From the NCBI RefSeq assembly GCF_030247195.1, contig NC_080672.1, positions 92,328,113 through 92,392,112 on the forward strand: 64,000 bases of DNA, read 5' to 3'. The position numbers and the translations under genes were made by a program. Position 1 is the first letter of the stretch. Each line of letters opens with the position of its first letter. The notes below the pieces were generated by a model. It searched no databases. It was not told the DNA's origin and worked only from the letters and a program-made list of their open reading frames with translations. The stretch comes from Topomyia yanbarensis. Taxonomy: Eukaryota; Arthropoda; Insecta; Diptera; Culicidae. Below are positions 44,575 through 55,440 of the stretch, piece by piece.

Positions 44575-46265
44575 AAAAAGAATTGAATAAAATGAATCAA
44601 ATGAATCAAATAAATCAAATGAATCAAATGAAAGAAATGAATCAAATAAATCAAATGAATCTAATGAATCAAACAAATCAAATGAATCAAAGGTATCAAA
44701 TGAATCAAGTGAATCAAATGAGCCAAATGAATCACATGAGTCAAATGAATCAAATGAATGAATCAAATGAATCAAATAAATTAAATGAATCAAATGAATG
44801 AATCAAATTAATCAAATTAATCAAATGAGCCAAATGAATCAAATTAATCAAATGAACCAAATAAATCAAATGAATCAAATGAATTATATGAATCAAATGA
44901 ATCAAATGAATCAAATGAATCAAATGAATCAAATGCATCAAATGAATCAAATGAATCAAATGAATCAAATGAATCAAATGAATCAAATGAATCAAATGAA
45001 TCAAATGAATCAAATGAATCAAATGAATCAAATGAATCAAATGAATCAAATGAATCAAATGAATCAAATGAATCAAATGAATCAAATGAATCACATGAAT
45101 CAAATGAATCAAATGAATCAAATGAATCAAATGAATCAAATGAATCAAATGAATCAAATGAATCAAATGAATCAAATGAATCAAATGAATCAAATGAATC
45201 AAATGAATCAAATGAATCAAATGAATCAAATGAATCAAATGAATCAAATGAATCAAATGAATCAAATGAATCAAATGAATCAAATGAATCAAATGAATCA
45301 AATGAATCAAATGAATCAAATGAATCAAATGAATCAAATGAATCAAATGAATCAAATGAATCAAATGAATCAAATGAATCAAATGAATCAAATGAATCAA
45401 ATGAATCAAATGAATCAAATGAATCAAATGAATCAAATGAATCAAATGAATCAAATGAATCAAATGAATCAAATGAATCAAATGAATCAAATGAATCAAA
45501 TGAATCAAATGAATCAAATGAATCAAATGAATCAAATGAATCAAATGAATCAAATGAATCAAATGAATCAAATGAATCAAATGAATCAAATGAATCAAAT
45601 GAATCAAATGAATCAAATGAATCAAATGAATCAAATGAATCAAATGAATCAAATGAATCAAATGAATCAAATGAATCAAATGAATCAAATGAATCAAATG
45701 AATCAAATGAATCAAATGAATCAAATGAATCAAATGAATCAAATGAATCAAATGAATCAAATGAATCAAATGAATCAAATGAATCAAATGAATCAAATGA
45801 ATCAAATGAATCAAATGAATCAAATGAATCAAATGAATCAAATGAATCAAATGAATCAAATGAATCAAATGAATCAAATGAATCAAATGAATCAAATGAA
45901 TCAAATGAATCAAATGAATCAAATGAATCAAATGAATCAAATGAATCAAATGAATCAAATGAATCAAATGAATCAAATGAAGCAAATGAAGCAAATGAAG
46001 CAAATGAAGCAAATGAAGCAAATGAAGCAAATGAAGCAAATGAAGCAAATGAAGCAAATGAAGCAAATGAAGCAAATGAAGCAAATGAAGCAAATGAAGC
46101 AAATGAAGCAAATGAATCAAATGAATCAAATGAATCAAATGAATCGAATGAATCAAATGAATCAAATGAATCAAATGAATCAAATAAATCAAATGAATCA
46201 AATGAATCAAATGAATCAAATGAATCAAATTAATCAAATTAATGAATCCAGAGAATACAATTAAT
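44575..46265 (+). repeat. 9-bp tandem array (ATGAATCAA)n
   Basis: About 185 units of a 9-mer. The left 300 bp (44580-44885) are heterogeneous (ATAAATCAA, ATGAGCCAA and other variants). From about 44886 to 46225 the units are almost identical, with isolated variants (ATGCATCAA near 44931, ATGAATCAC near 45088, a G near 46144) and one variant block. Since 9 is a multiple of three and two frames per strand lack stops, the array gives open frames of 488 (MNQ repeats) and 495 (LIH repeats) codons. There is no sign of translation. Confidence 0.95.
45973..46112 (+). repeat. Variant block inside the 9-bp array: (ATGAAGCAA)15
   Basis: Fifteen consecutive units carry T to G at the seventh base (ATGAAGCAA instead of ATGAATCAA), with sharp borders on both sides. 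This is the pattern expected when one mutated unit is amplified locally. Confidence 0.95.
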
Positions 46266-46995
46266 CAAATGAATGAAATTGATGAAATAAATAAAATGAA
46301 TGAAAAGAAATTGATAAAATGAAAAAAAGGAATTGATTAAAACGATTAAATAAAACAAACGAATCAAATAAACAAAACAAATAGAATTGCTAAAATGAAT
46401 AAAACGACGAAAAAAATGGGTGGAACAAAATGAATTGATTAAAATGAAAAATTAATCGAGGTTAAAAAGTTATAAATTAATAGAAAAAAAGCAAATTGTG
46501 TCAAATACATAATTTGGATGAAATGGATAAAACTGAAAAAGGTACATTATTTAAATAAATAAACTGAATATCATGTATGAACTGGAAAAACGAATAGAAT
46601 GCATAGAATGAAAACAATGACTAAAATAAGTTAAAAGAATGAATTGAATAAAATGCACGAAAATATTAAATTTGTCAAATATTCAAAATAAATAAAATAA
46701 ACAAGACGAATGAAATCCATGAAATGAAGAAACTGAAAGCTATTGAAATTAAAAACCATTTATGAATAAAGCAAATGAATACATTGGATTGTACGAATTT
46801 GAGAACCATTGTATCAGAAGGTTATGAATTGTGTAAACAATGGCTGATTAATATACAATGGACTTTCTAGGGTTTCCATTCTATTTTATATTTGACAGCG
46901 TCGCTTAAGATTATCTGGTGTTTCTACTTTATTTGATTGACCTTGATTAGTCATCAAGTTGTCTTGTTGGTCACATATTCCAGAGAAAAAGATTT
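46266..46995 (+). repeat. Repeat family with ATGAATAAA-type core, copy 2 (right flank of array)
   Basis: Degenerate 'aatgaataaaa' sequence followed by a right part homologous to 36985-37385: 'gaaccattgtatcagaa', 'actttctagggtttccatt', 'gattatctggtgtttctac' and 'gttggtcacatatt'. Confidence 0.7.
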
Positions 46996-48700
46996 TTGCA
47001 CAGAATACGTAAATACGCGCAATTCGAAATAGTAAAGTAAAACAAGGTGCTTTCAAGTCCTTTAAACAGAGAGCGACAGAGGAATTCTCGTTCAGGAAAT
47101 ATGGATAAATGAGTCCTATACAAACCAATACTATGAAGAAGAAATGGTTCAAACTATCAGGATAAGTATTTAAATTCCTGGAGAAGCAAGTGGTCATTGT
47201 GCATGGCAAAAATGTAGTCAGATGAACAATCTGTCCAATGCATGAGGTATGATTGTAATCCTCGCTAATTTACTTGTACAATACGGAGAACTCAATCATC
47301 AAACGCCTCTCCACTAGTTGTGACTGGGACAACGATAAGTTAGACGAAACATTGTACTTGCATCCGGAGAGTGGGGTCTTTGGGAGACTTCTTTTCCTCC
47401 TTCGTGGATATTTTTGGGAATTGATCCGTTATTCTTCATAACAGTCCATACCAATATAATGAATATGTATTTTCAATAATATCATTACAAAAATGGGTGT
47501 TCTTACTTTTCACATGACATGTTTGAGCATATTGCAATCAAAATTCAAAAGAGGTACGAACAGTTGAAATAATGCACGTGGAATGTCTCTTTTCAAATTT
47601 TTCAGACATTTATATATCCCAGCTAAAGCTTAAGCTAAATATGTTTCTGAGATTGCCATGAATTTTCTTAATCATAGTGTATATAAAAGCTCTGAATAGA
47701 ACTGAATTAAATTGGAGTTGATGTAGTTTTCGATTTTTGGTCGCTTGCCTACCCATTGTTTAACGTTTCGGAGGGATACTCCTTTCATCTTGAGGGTGTG
47801 AAAATTTGAAAATAGTTGTAGTTTTCTCATATCATACGTTTTGCAAATTTTCTCTGGACTACAAATATTTTATTTACCAAGTAGTATGTAATATTAAACT
47901 TGTTGTGTGAGTGGCTCTCTTCTACCCTAAAATGCAAGAAACAATTTACAAAGTAACGACAGACAAAAATTGATTTGTCTACTCAAACCTCAACAATTAT
48001 ATCGCACACATGATTAACAAATGTTTCAGATGAGCAGAAGATATTATCACAGAACTTAGAAATGGACAGCGAAACAGAAAGAAAGATGTAAGTTGTAACA
48101 CAGTTGGCATGAACACGAAAGAAGAAAGAGACGGAGAGAGTGAGAGAAAGTGTGAGAGAGAGAGAGAGTAAGAGGGGGGGTTGCGTGTGAGAAATAGCAA
48201 ATGATGGTTAGTTTCGTGACCTTTTCTTTATAGGCATATTTTGCGATATATTTATTTCCTAACACCCTTGTTATAAATAACACAACTAGTATTTTTTGCG
48301 CCATGACCAGTATAACCTAAATCTTGTAAAAGAAGCCAAATTTTCGCTAGAATTTTGGGATTCAAAAATACAGCTGTTCTCGGTGATGCTTCAAGTATAT
48401 TTATATGAGTGGTCTGATCTGTGAATTAATATACCCTCCAACATCTTCCTCAAGGTTGAATGCAACGCCTAATCCAAGGGATAAATTCATCCACTCTAGA
48501 AAAAAAAAATTGTCATGAAGTGAATTTACACATTATTTTGTCTTTGAAAAAAACTTGCATATTGATTTTTGAGGACTAGTTTATATATTATTGAGATAAT
48601 TCAAATATTTTCAGAATCGAATTTCTTGAATCACGTAGACATGTTTCTATACCCCGATATTCAAAATCGGTTTAGTTTAGCCCCTAAAACACCAGTAAAG
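46996..48700. other. Unannotated sequence with GA-rich tract
   Basis: No gene recognised. A polypurine (GA)n-type tract lies at about 48109-48180 and produces low-complexity open frames on the minus strand. Confidence 0.4.
48109..48180. repeat. GA-rich microsatellite
   Basis: Imperfect (GA)n ending in a run of seven G. Confidence 0.8.
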
Positions 48701-49205
48701 TAGTACTCTGTATGTAACGGTCTCATTTTTAGTTAGTGAAAATTGGTAAGCGAGGAAGAAAAATACAAAATGTTTAATATCTCCGCCGCTCGTGAACGGA
48801 TTTTGTTAATCTATAGCTTGTTAGAAAGCTATTTTTATAAGCTTTCTATTTCTATATAGTTTGTGCAACATAGTTCGAAGTTTGAAAGCTATTTGATTAA
48901 AACCTGTTTTGTTTTGACAAAATCACCCATATCTCAGAAAGTAAACAACGTATCGAAAAACAAAAATAATAGCGTCCAATCATACCGTTTGAATCTTTCA
49001 CTAGTTCCATTAAAATTGATTCAGCCATTGCTGAGATAATATGAGATTAATGTACATACATACATACACACATATACACATACATACAGACGTTGTCCCA
49101 ATTTGTCGAGCTGAGTCGATTGGTATATGAGACTCGGCGCTCCGGGCCTCGGAAAAAGTTTTCATAGTTTGAGCGAATCCTATACATTTCTTTTGTAAGA
49201 AATTT
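48701..49205 (-). repeat. Dispersed TG-microsatellite repeat, inverted copy
   Basis: Same modules as 10546-11000 in reverse order: 'attaatctatagcttgttag'-like inner part, 'attcagccattgctgagata', a (CATA)n run, 'gtcgagctgagtcgattggt', 'ctccgggcctcgg' and 'acatttcttttgtaagaaat'. Confidence 0.7.
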
Positions 49206-49479
49206 AAAAAATATTTGAAAAATCTCACTTATAGGATGATTAATCACGAAAATCATAGAGCACTGTACAAAGTTAGCGCTAACAGATAAAAAAAACTTGG
49301 ACAACGTATTACAAACTCCACGGAAGTTCTACTAACTTCAGTAATAGAAAGAGAGATAGAGTGAGCATACGAAGCTCAAGAAAGCTTAGAGAAATCCTAT
49401 TAAACTCTGAAAATTTATACGAAACTCATGAAACTGCTGCTTATCTCAGTGCAGTCTCCGTTCACGGGATTTTTTTTAC

Positions 49480-49505
49480 GAATTTAAGGGAAGCCACACG
49501 AACTT
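49480..49505. repeat. Target-site duplication, left copy (26 bp), retroposon copy 2
   Basis: Starts gaatttaagggaagcc; exactly repeated at 51570-51595. Confidence 0.95.
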
Positions 49506-51569
49506 CCCTCTCGCAGGTTGATGGGATTGACGGTATTGTAAACATCATCAAGCCACAATATATTCAATAGAGTTATCTAAATATAAGGACCTTCGCTCTT
49601 TTTAGTTTTTATTTGCACCAAGTTCTACTACTAGAGGTTAATTAGTTCTCATGTTAATATTCCACCAAACATTATGACTACTGAGGATTTGATTTATATA
49701 AGAAGCCCGCTTCAAGATGTTGATTACAATACGCCTCGATAGTGGTGTGTCGGGGAGGCCGGGAGGGCTGATATGAGCCTTTTGTCTGTTCTATACCTTT
49801 CCTCTATTCACCAGCTCATAACCAACAATCAACCAGTAACAAATAGATAATTGAGAAAGGATGTGCTATGTGTGGTGATTGGCTATTCAAGTATTAGTAG
49901 TGTTTGAAGTACTAATGTATGTCTCATGTGATGATCATAACTTCAGCTGTATCTTGTACCTATCTAATCTATTACGTCTCTCATATATTGTCTTTTATTT
50001 CTTCTTTTCGAGTCCTATACTGCCATTCTACACCCGCCTTCAGCTGGGTCAACAAAGATGGTGATAGTGAACGTCTTAACACTCACACATTCTCAAACGC
50101 GGTCTCAGCGGGAACCTACAAAAATGCCATCGTGCACGCGATTACGAATCGGTCATGTCCGAAAGTCTATCCTTGATCCTAGAAGCCTAGGTCCATGCCT
50201 TCAGCTGGACCATTTAAGAAAATACGCCCATACCTATTAGACAACATGTCTCATGGCGACATGACCGGGAACCCTATCGATATAAACGATCCCACTCTCT
50301 GCCAGAATTCAAACCGCGCACTGAAAATTTAATATCAGACTCACGGTTCGCGCGACCATTCAAGAACACACGTTACAAAATCACGTCAGCGCACAAACGT
50401 TAGAGCCCCTCGCGATTTTCCAAGCAACATACGAACTCGCAAACATGATTACACCCCGGTGATAAGGTGAAAATCTCAGCACTCATAAACTTACCAACAC
50501 GATCTCAAGTGTCAACCTACAAACTCCCGCGCCATCATGAATCGGGATCGTCCGGAAGTATCTATCCTCGGTACAAACAATCTAGGTCCTTGTTAATTAT
50601 TAAAAAAATAATAAAATTGAAAAATAACTACCATATCCACTAGACAAAACGTTCCATGGCGACATGACCGGAAACTCTAGTGATATGGGGTAACTCTCTC
50701 CCTGTCAGAATGTGATCCGTACACCGAAAACTAAAGATCAGAATGACGGTCCGCGAATATATAAATCGCCGCAGGGTTTCAAAATCGAATTTATAATGCG
50801 AAGTCACATACACGCGACAAACACGTCAACATACGAACGCTTAAGCCCTTCGCGATCATCTACGCACACCTATGCCCGCGATCGCGTAAACTTGATAACA
50901 CTGCGGCAATTGTGTGAACGTTTTAGTACTTACGAAGTTACAAACGCGATCTCAAACGCCAACCCGCAAATGCGCGATCATGAATCGGTCACGTCCGGAA
51001 ATCTTTAACCTTCATTCTAGCAATTTAGGTCTATACATTCAGTTGGACCAATCAAAAAAAAAAAAATAAAGCTCATATCCACTAGACCACGCGTTCTACG
51101 ACGACATGATTGGGAACTCTAATGATATGGAAGAACCCACTTCCTTCTGGAATCTGAACCGTACACAAAAAATTAAGTATCAGATTCACGGTCCGCGCGC
51201 GATCATTCTAGAACACACGCGAATATGCGAAAGGCACACGGTTATGAAATAGAATTTATGCACGCGAAGTTACACGTTAGCACACGCGACATACAAACGC
51301 ACACGCGATCGAGCACATTAACGTACAAATGTTCGAGCCCTTCGCGATGATACACGCGATTCCCTACGCCCGCACATGCCTGAACCGTACAATGAATATC
51401 ACATTCAGAATCACGCCCCGCTACAATTGGCCTATTGCAGTGTTTTATTGGGCGACATTGCCTGTCTCGTCTGCAAATTGTAGTATGTGATTCTGACGGG
51501 GAGCCCTTCCGAGAACCTAGCTCTACAGCTCCAGTAGGACAACTCTCGAAAAAAAAAAAAAAAAAAAAA
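49506..51569 (+). mobile_element. 2.06-kb non-coding poly(A) retroposon, copy 2
   Basis: Starts at exactly the same base as copy 1 (ccctctcgcagg) and ends with a 21-base A tract (51549-51569). It is flanked by its own perfect 26-bp duplication. It differs from copy 1 only by scattered substitutions and small indels, for example near 49904, 50528 and 50800. A shared 5' start in independent insertions means a full-length RNA with a fixed start, not random truncation. Confidence 0.9.
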
Positions 51570-51595
51570 GAATTTAAGGGAAGCCACACGAACTT
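51570..51595. repeat. Target-site duplication, right copy, retroposon copy 2
   Basis: Exact repeat of 49480-49505. Confidence 0.95.
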
Positions 51596-52125
51596 TCGAG
51601 AGAATATACAAACCTTAAGGAACTATATGAAATTGATGTTTTTTGTCATTTTCTACCATTCTGAATATCGCCAATATGTGAATTTACCTTTTTAAACTTT
51701 GTAGAAAAATAAGGACAAAATCTAATATTTTGAAATATAACGTCTTGATTCGATAGTACGTACGCTGAACGTAGCGCAGGTGTATGTATTATCGAGGTGT
51801 ATTTGTATCAAAATTCATTCTGCAGGATTATTCGAATCAAATAATTCGTATCAAAATGCATTCTACAGGATTACTCGAATTTGTCAGATCTCGATTTTGG
51901 TAGCTTTTGCAGTAGAATAATTCTATCGTTTTGTTCCAGGGGTTCTTTTGCAAAGTTTTCTGCTGGACGAGCTTCCCAATTTGAATACGAATAACTGCCA
52001 TTGAGCTGGACGAAATAGATCATAATTTGTGTAATTTGATCGGAAATAAGCACTACGATTTTGTACCTAATTCTTGTTTTATTTCGATTGTAGAGGTTTT
52101 AACCATAAGGTCATTCACCTCATCT
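51596..52125. other. Unannotated sequence
   Basis: A local direct repeat ('attctgcaggattattcgaat' type, about 51820 and 51868) is the only structure seen. Confidence 0.35.
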
Positions 52126-52233
52126 GGTTAGAAAAATCTCTTATAAAAATTTCTAACCCCATGTGCGGAGTCGGGACTCGAACCCAGGTGCGCTGCATAC
52201 AAGATAATCACCAATACGCTACGCCCACCCCCG
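52126..52233 (-). mobile_element. tRNA-derived SINE (minus strand)
   Basis: Reverse-complemented: A-box 'ggcgtagcgtattggtgatt', B-box 'gggttcgagtccc', then 'gcacatggggttagaaattt' and a 'agagatttttctaacc' tail. Same architecture as 25299-25428, with a tail like that at 28107. Confidence 0.8.
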
Positions 52234-54110
52234 TATCTAATTCTGTAACATGTACCACTACTATGAATAACAAAAGATTTTGTGAAAGCAGTTCTTCTCT
52301 GTTCCATGATTTGTCCTTACTATTCGTCCGTAGAGCGAGCAAATTATTGTATTGTTAGTACCGCCCCATTCGATGACTATAAACGGTGGTTGGTGTAAAA
52401 CGAAATATTTTTTTTTGAAAGTTATTTATTTCGCAATCTAAGAGCGCCATTCCGTTTCAAAAGTTGGAATTTTAAAAAAAAATTGCCTATACTTTGAAGG
52501 AAAACATTGCTCAAAGCCTTTACATTACAAAACTCATCCCAATGCGGAGAAGTGGTTTTTGTTAAAATTTGGGTTATGTTTAAAATCTAAATTATGTTCC
52601 TGTATACAGGTTCGTCAAGTCCGCACAATTCCATCTCTGGGGTTCATGATACACGCTATGCTTAAAATACACTATTTGCGTGCTAGAATGATACCAAAAT
52701 ATACCAGTACTGCACAATATATTACAGAAAGCCCTGCGCGAAAGTTGCTAAAAAGTCGTCTGCTCCAAAAAAGATCTACAATTTGGAGAAAAATCTTATT
52801 ATTTTAGATGAATTTATTGATATTCAATTGAGCATTATTTTTTTCTTTTTCTTCTTATTTTTTGAATTAACTTGATTAATAAAAACTAATCAAGTGTATC
52901 ACCAAATTAAGCATCTGTTAAAAGTTGACTAACTGTTCTATAAGCTTTTTTCTTCCATATCCTTATGGCCTGCTACATAGTTTATGAACGATTTAATACT
53001 CTGTGCAACATGGATTGGCAAAGCTGTATTATCGTGTAACATGAGGCCAATCTACGTCGCCATTCACCTCTGATACAGAACTCCTATCCCTTACCTCCCC
53101 GCGGTGCCAACCGGGGTACAGACCTCCTTTTGTCCTTTTTGCTTACACTCGGGACTGGGTCGGGTTCTATCCCTAACCGTTGTCAATTTGTTCACTTGAA
53201 CAGGTTGACGGATTGGAGCCTGTCTCAATTTCGTTTCGAGCGGGAGTGGCATTAGTGAAGATCGTCTGGGATCTGTGGTCGTATGCTGACAAGGAAGGGG
53301 GATAATCGACGCGCGCGTGAAACTGTTAGTGTATCCGTCTTGCAGAGTGAATCTTTCGGTACAGTTGATGGTTATTTTGGGCAGCTCAAAATTATTTCTT
53401 GGTTTTCTGCTGTAAGTTCGGTTTTTATACAACCTACGATTAATATTTTTTCTCAATAAATAGTTGTTTGGAAATCAGCTCCAATAAGACTACAATCTGA
53501 CTAGTATCGATGACCAAAATTCGCGGCGCGTGTTTTTATGAATATAATTTCGAGTTCCGTTATTGCTAACAAGCCCGTGCATCAAGTTAACGATCCTTTG
53601 TATTTCCCGTCAATGTTCGATATTATTGTTCGTATACGTGTATTTCACAAACAATCCGATTTGGAAAATATGAAACACTTTCCTTGATTTATAACATCTC
53701 GAGCTATCATAACTCTGTCTGTACACGTGAAAACTTCAACCCAATCAATATATCGTAGAAAAGGAATAGCGATTCTTTTGAATGCTTTCGCAATTAATGG
53801 TGATCTGGCCCATCACGCAGATAAGATTAGCTTTACTAGGCAATACTCCCACGGTCGGCTGTGTGGAGTTCAAATTGCTTTTGTTTAGAAAACAGGATAC
53901 TCTCGGTAGCCGGCTACCCAGAGTTTAAAAAGAACCAAAAACTAAATAAGATCTTTTCCTTTTCGAGTGATGGTGTACTCGAAAACCAACTAAACTACTA
54001 CCTAATAAACCATGCTTTGCAGGTCGCATCGCTTGCTTGGAGCGAATCCTAGACCTTATACCCTTTAAAAACGACCAACTCCGCGACGCCTATGGAAGAG
54101 CCTGATGAGT
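52234..54110. other. Unannotated sequence
   Basis: A GC-richer patch (53080-53420) with a 121-codon minus frame shows no known domain; it is not called as a gene. Confidence 0.3.
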
Positions 54111-54149
54111 TGTCTACCTTCCGTTAAGTAGGTGGAACTTCCGTTCTAC

Positions 54150-54760
54150 AGGACCAGGATAACGCCTGATCGACGCTAGCTCAAAAAATGAAAATATTAT
54201 TTGTGTTTCCGAGCAATGCGTTTTCTGTATGATGTCCCGCAAGAAAAGGAGCTCATTATAAGCTGATGAGAACTAGTAAAATCGAAACATTTGGTCTGGC
54301 ATAACAAGCCAATGCAAGAGGTACTATGCTATTTTTTCTCCGTAGTGGAGAAAATTTTGATAAAAAACTTTTTTTTTCTCCACTAAGTAGAAAATTGTTT
54401 AAATTCACATTTGCGCGTTACGGGTACAAAACCTCTAACTAAATTAGTAGAATTAATTAGTCTCATCAGAATCCGACACCTACTTAGTGACAGGACTAAG
54501 ACCTTAGTGGAGAAAAAAAAATGTTTTTTTACCAAAAATTTTTTCACTAAGGAGAAAAGTAGGCTTAGCTTGCTAAGCCAAACCAGATGTTCCGATTTTA
54601 CTAGTTTTGAACTTAAAATGAGCTCATTTTCTTGCGGGACATCACGCAGGGCTAGCGGTTTGTTCGGAAACGCATCATGTTTTCGTTTTTTGGAGCTAGC
54701 GTCAACCCGGCGCTAGTTTAGTTCTGTCACTAATTTAGTGTCGGATTCTGATGAAACGCA
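54150..54760. mobile_element. Fold-back element cluster
   Basis: Inverted arms at about 54165-54345 and 54570-54712 share 'gacgctagctc.aaaaa', 'gatgtcccgcaagaaaa', 'gagctcatt' and 'actagtaaaatcg'. Nested in it, 'tcatcagaatccgacac' (about 54461) and its reverse complement (about 54738) form another inverted pair, followed inward by 'tagtgacag'. Part of the same sequence recurs at 57960-58060. Confidence 0.7.
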
Positions 54761-54959
54761 AATTTATAAAATAATTTAGTGACAATGAACTGACTTACTG
54801 ACTGTCCCACCAACCGCTGTCGATGCCCTCTCAATATTGAACCGGACGAAGACACACAGGCAGAATAAAAATATTCCCATTACTTTCTATTTCTGAGATT
54901 TACATTAATAATACCGGACAATACTAGCAAACGTTTGGCGAAAGCTTTCGCTCAGAACT

Positions 54960-55440
54960 TATACTGCACTGTTTTACGAGACCGAATTTTATATATTAAA
55001 GGATCAGCATTGTTTTTCTAAGGAAGTTCAACAGCAGCCAACTTGGCTCAATTCACTTCCGAATATTGAAGATGGATGGCAGGTACATACTATATACACG
55101 GATCTCGATGCCACGACCTTGTAGATTACACTTCGACTAGTAATGATTGAGAGACTGAGGCTAACGTCTGACTCTACCATACCCGAAGGAAGCAAACTCG
55201 GATCTCTGCTATTCTCCCTCTTCTTCAATGATGTTTCCTATATCATCGCACCGGGATGCTTACTTATATAAGCTGATGATCTGACACTGGTACTGTTTCT
55301 TATTGTATGATCTATAGCAGGTTGTATTCACTTCAGCGACCTCTAAATACTTGCTGTGATTGGTTTAGGGGAGTGTCCCTGGTTGTGCGCAGGGTTTCGT
55401 TTTCTGTTCGTAAAATTATATACTAATATTAATTATATAC
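54960..55440 (+). pseudogene. Jockey/CR1-like LINE reverse transcriptase fragment
   Basis: Across frames the region reads IYTDLDATTL (the IYTDLKAAF-type box), then IPEGSKLGSLLFSLFFNDV (PQGS.LGPLLF..F-type box) and, after a stop, ADDLTLVLF (YADD box with its tyrosine codon changed to a stop). The domain order and 'LGxLLFxLFxND' wording fit Jockey/CR1-type elements. There are multiple stops, and no gag, endonuclease or 3' end is recognised. Confidence 0.75.

Noticed and set aside
44750..46264. Open frames of 495 (minus) and 488 (plus) codons
   Set aside because: Both are direct consequences of a 9-bp repeat lacking stops in those frames; both strands are open over the same array, and there is no non-repetitive protein part.
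44575..46265. CRISPR array
   Set aside because: There are no spacers; the repeat is a contiguous 9-mer in a eukaryotic genome.
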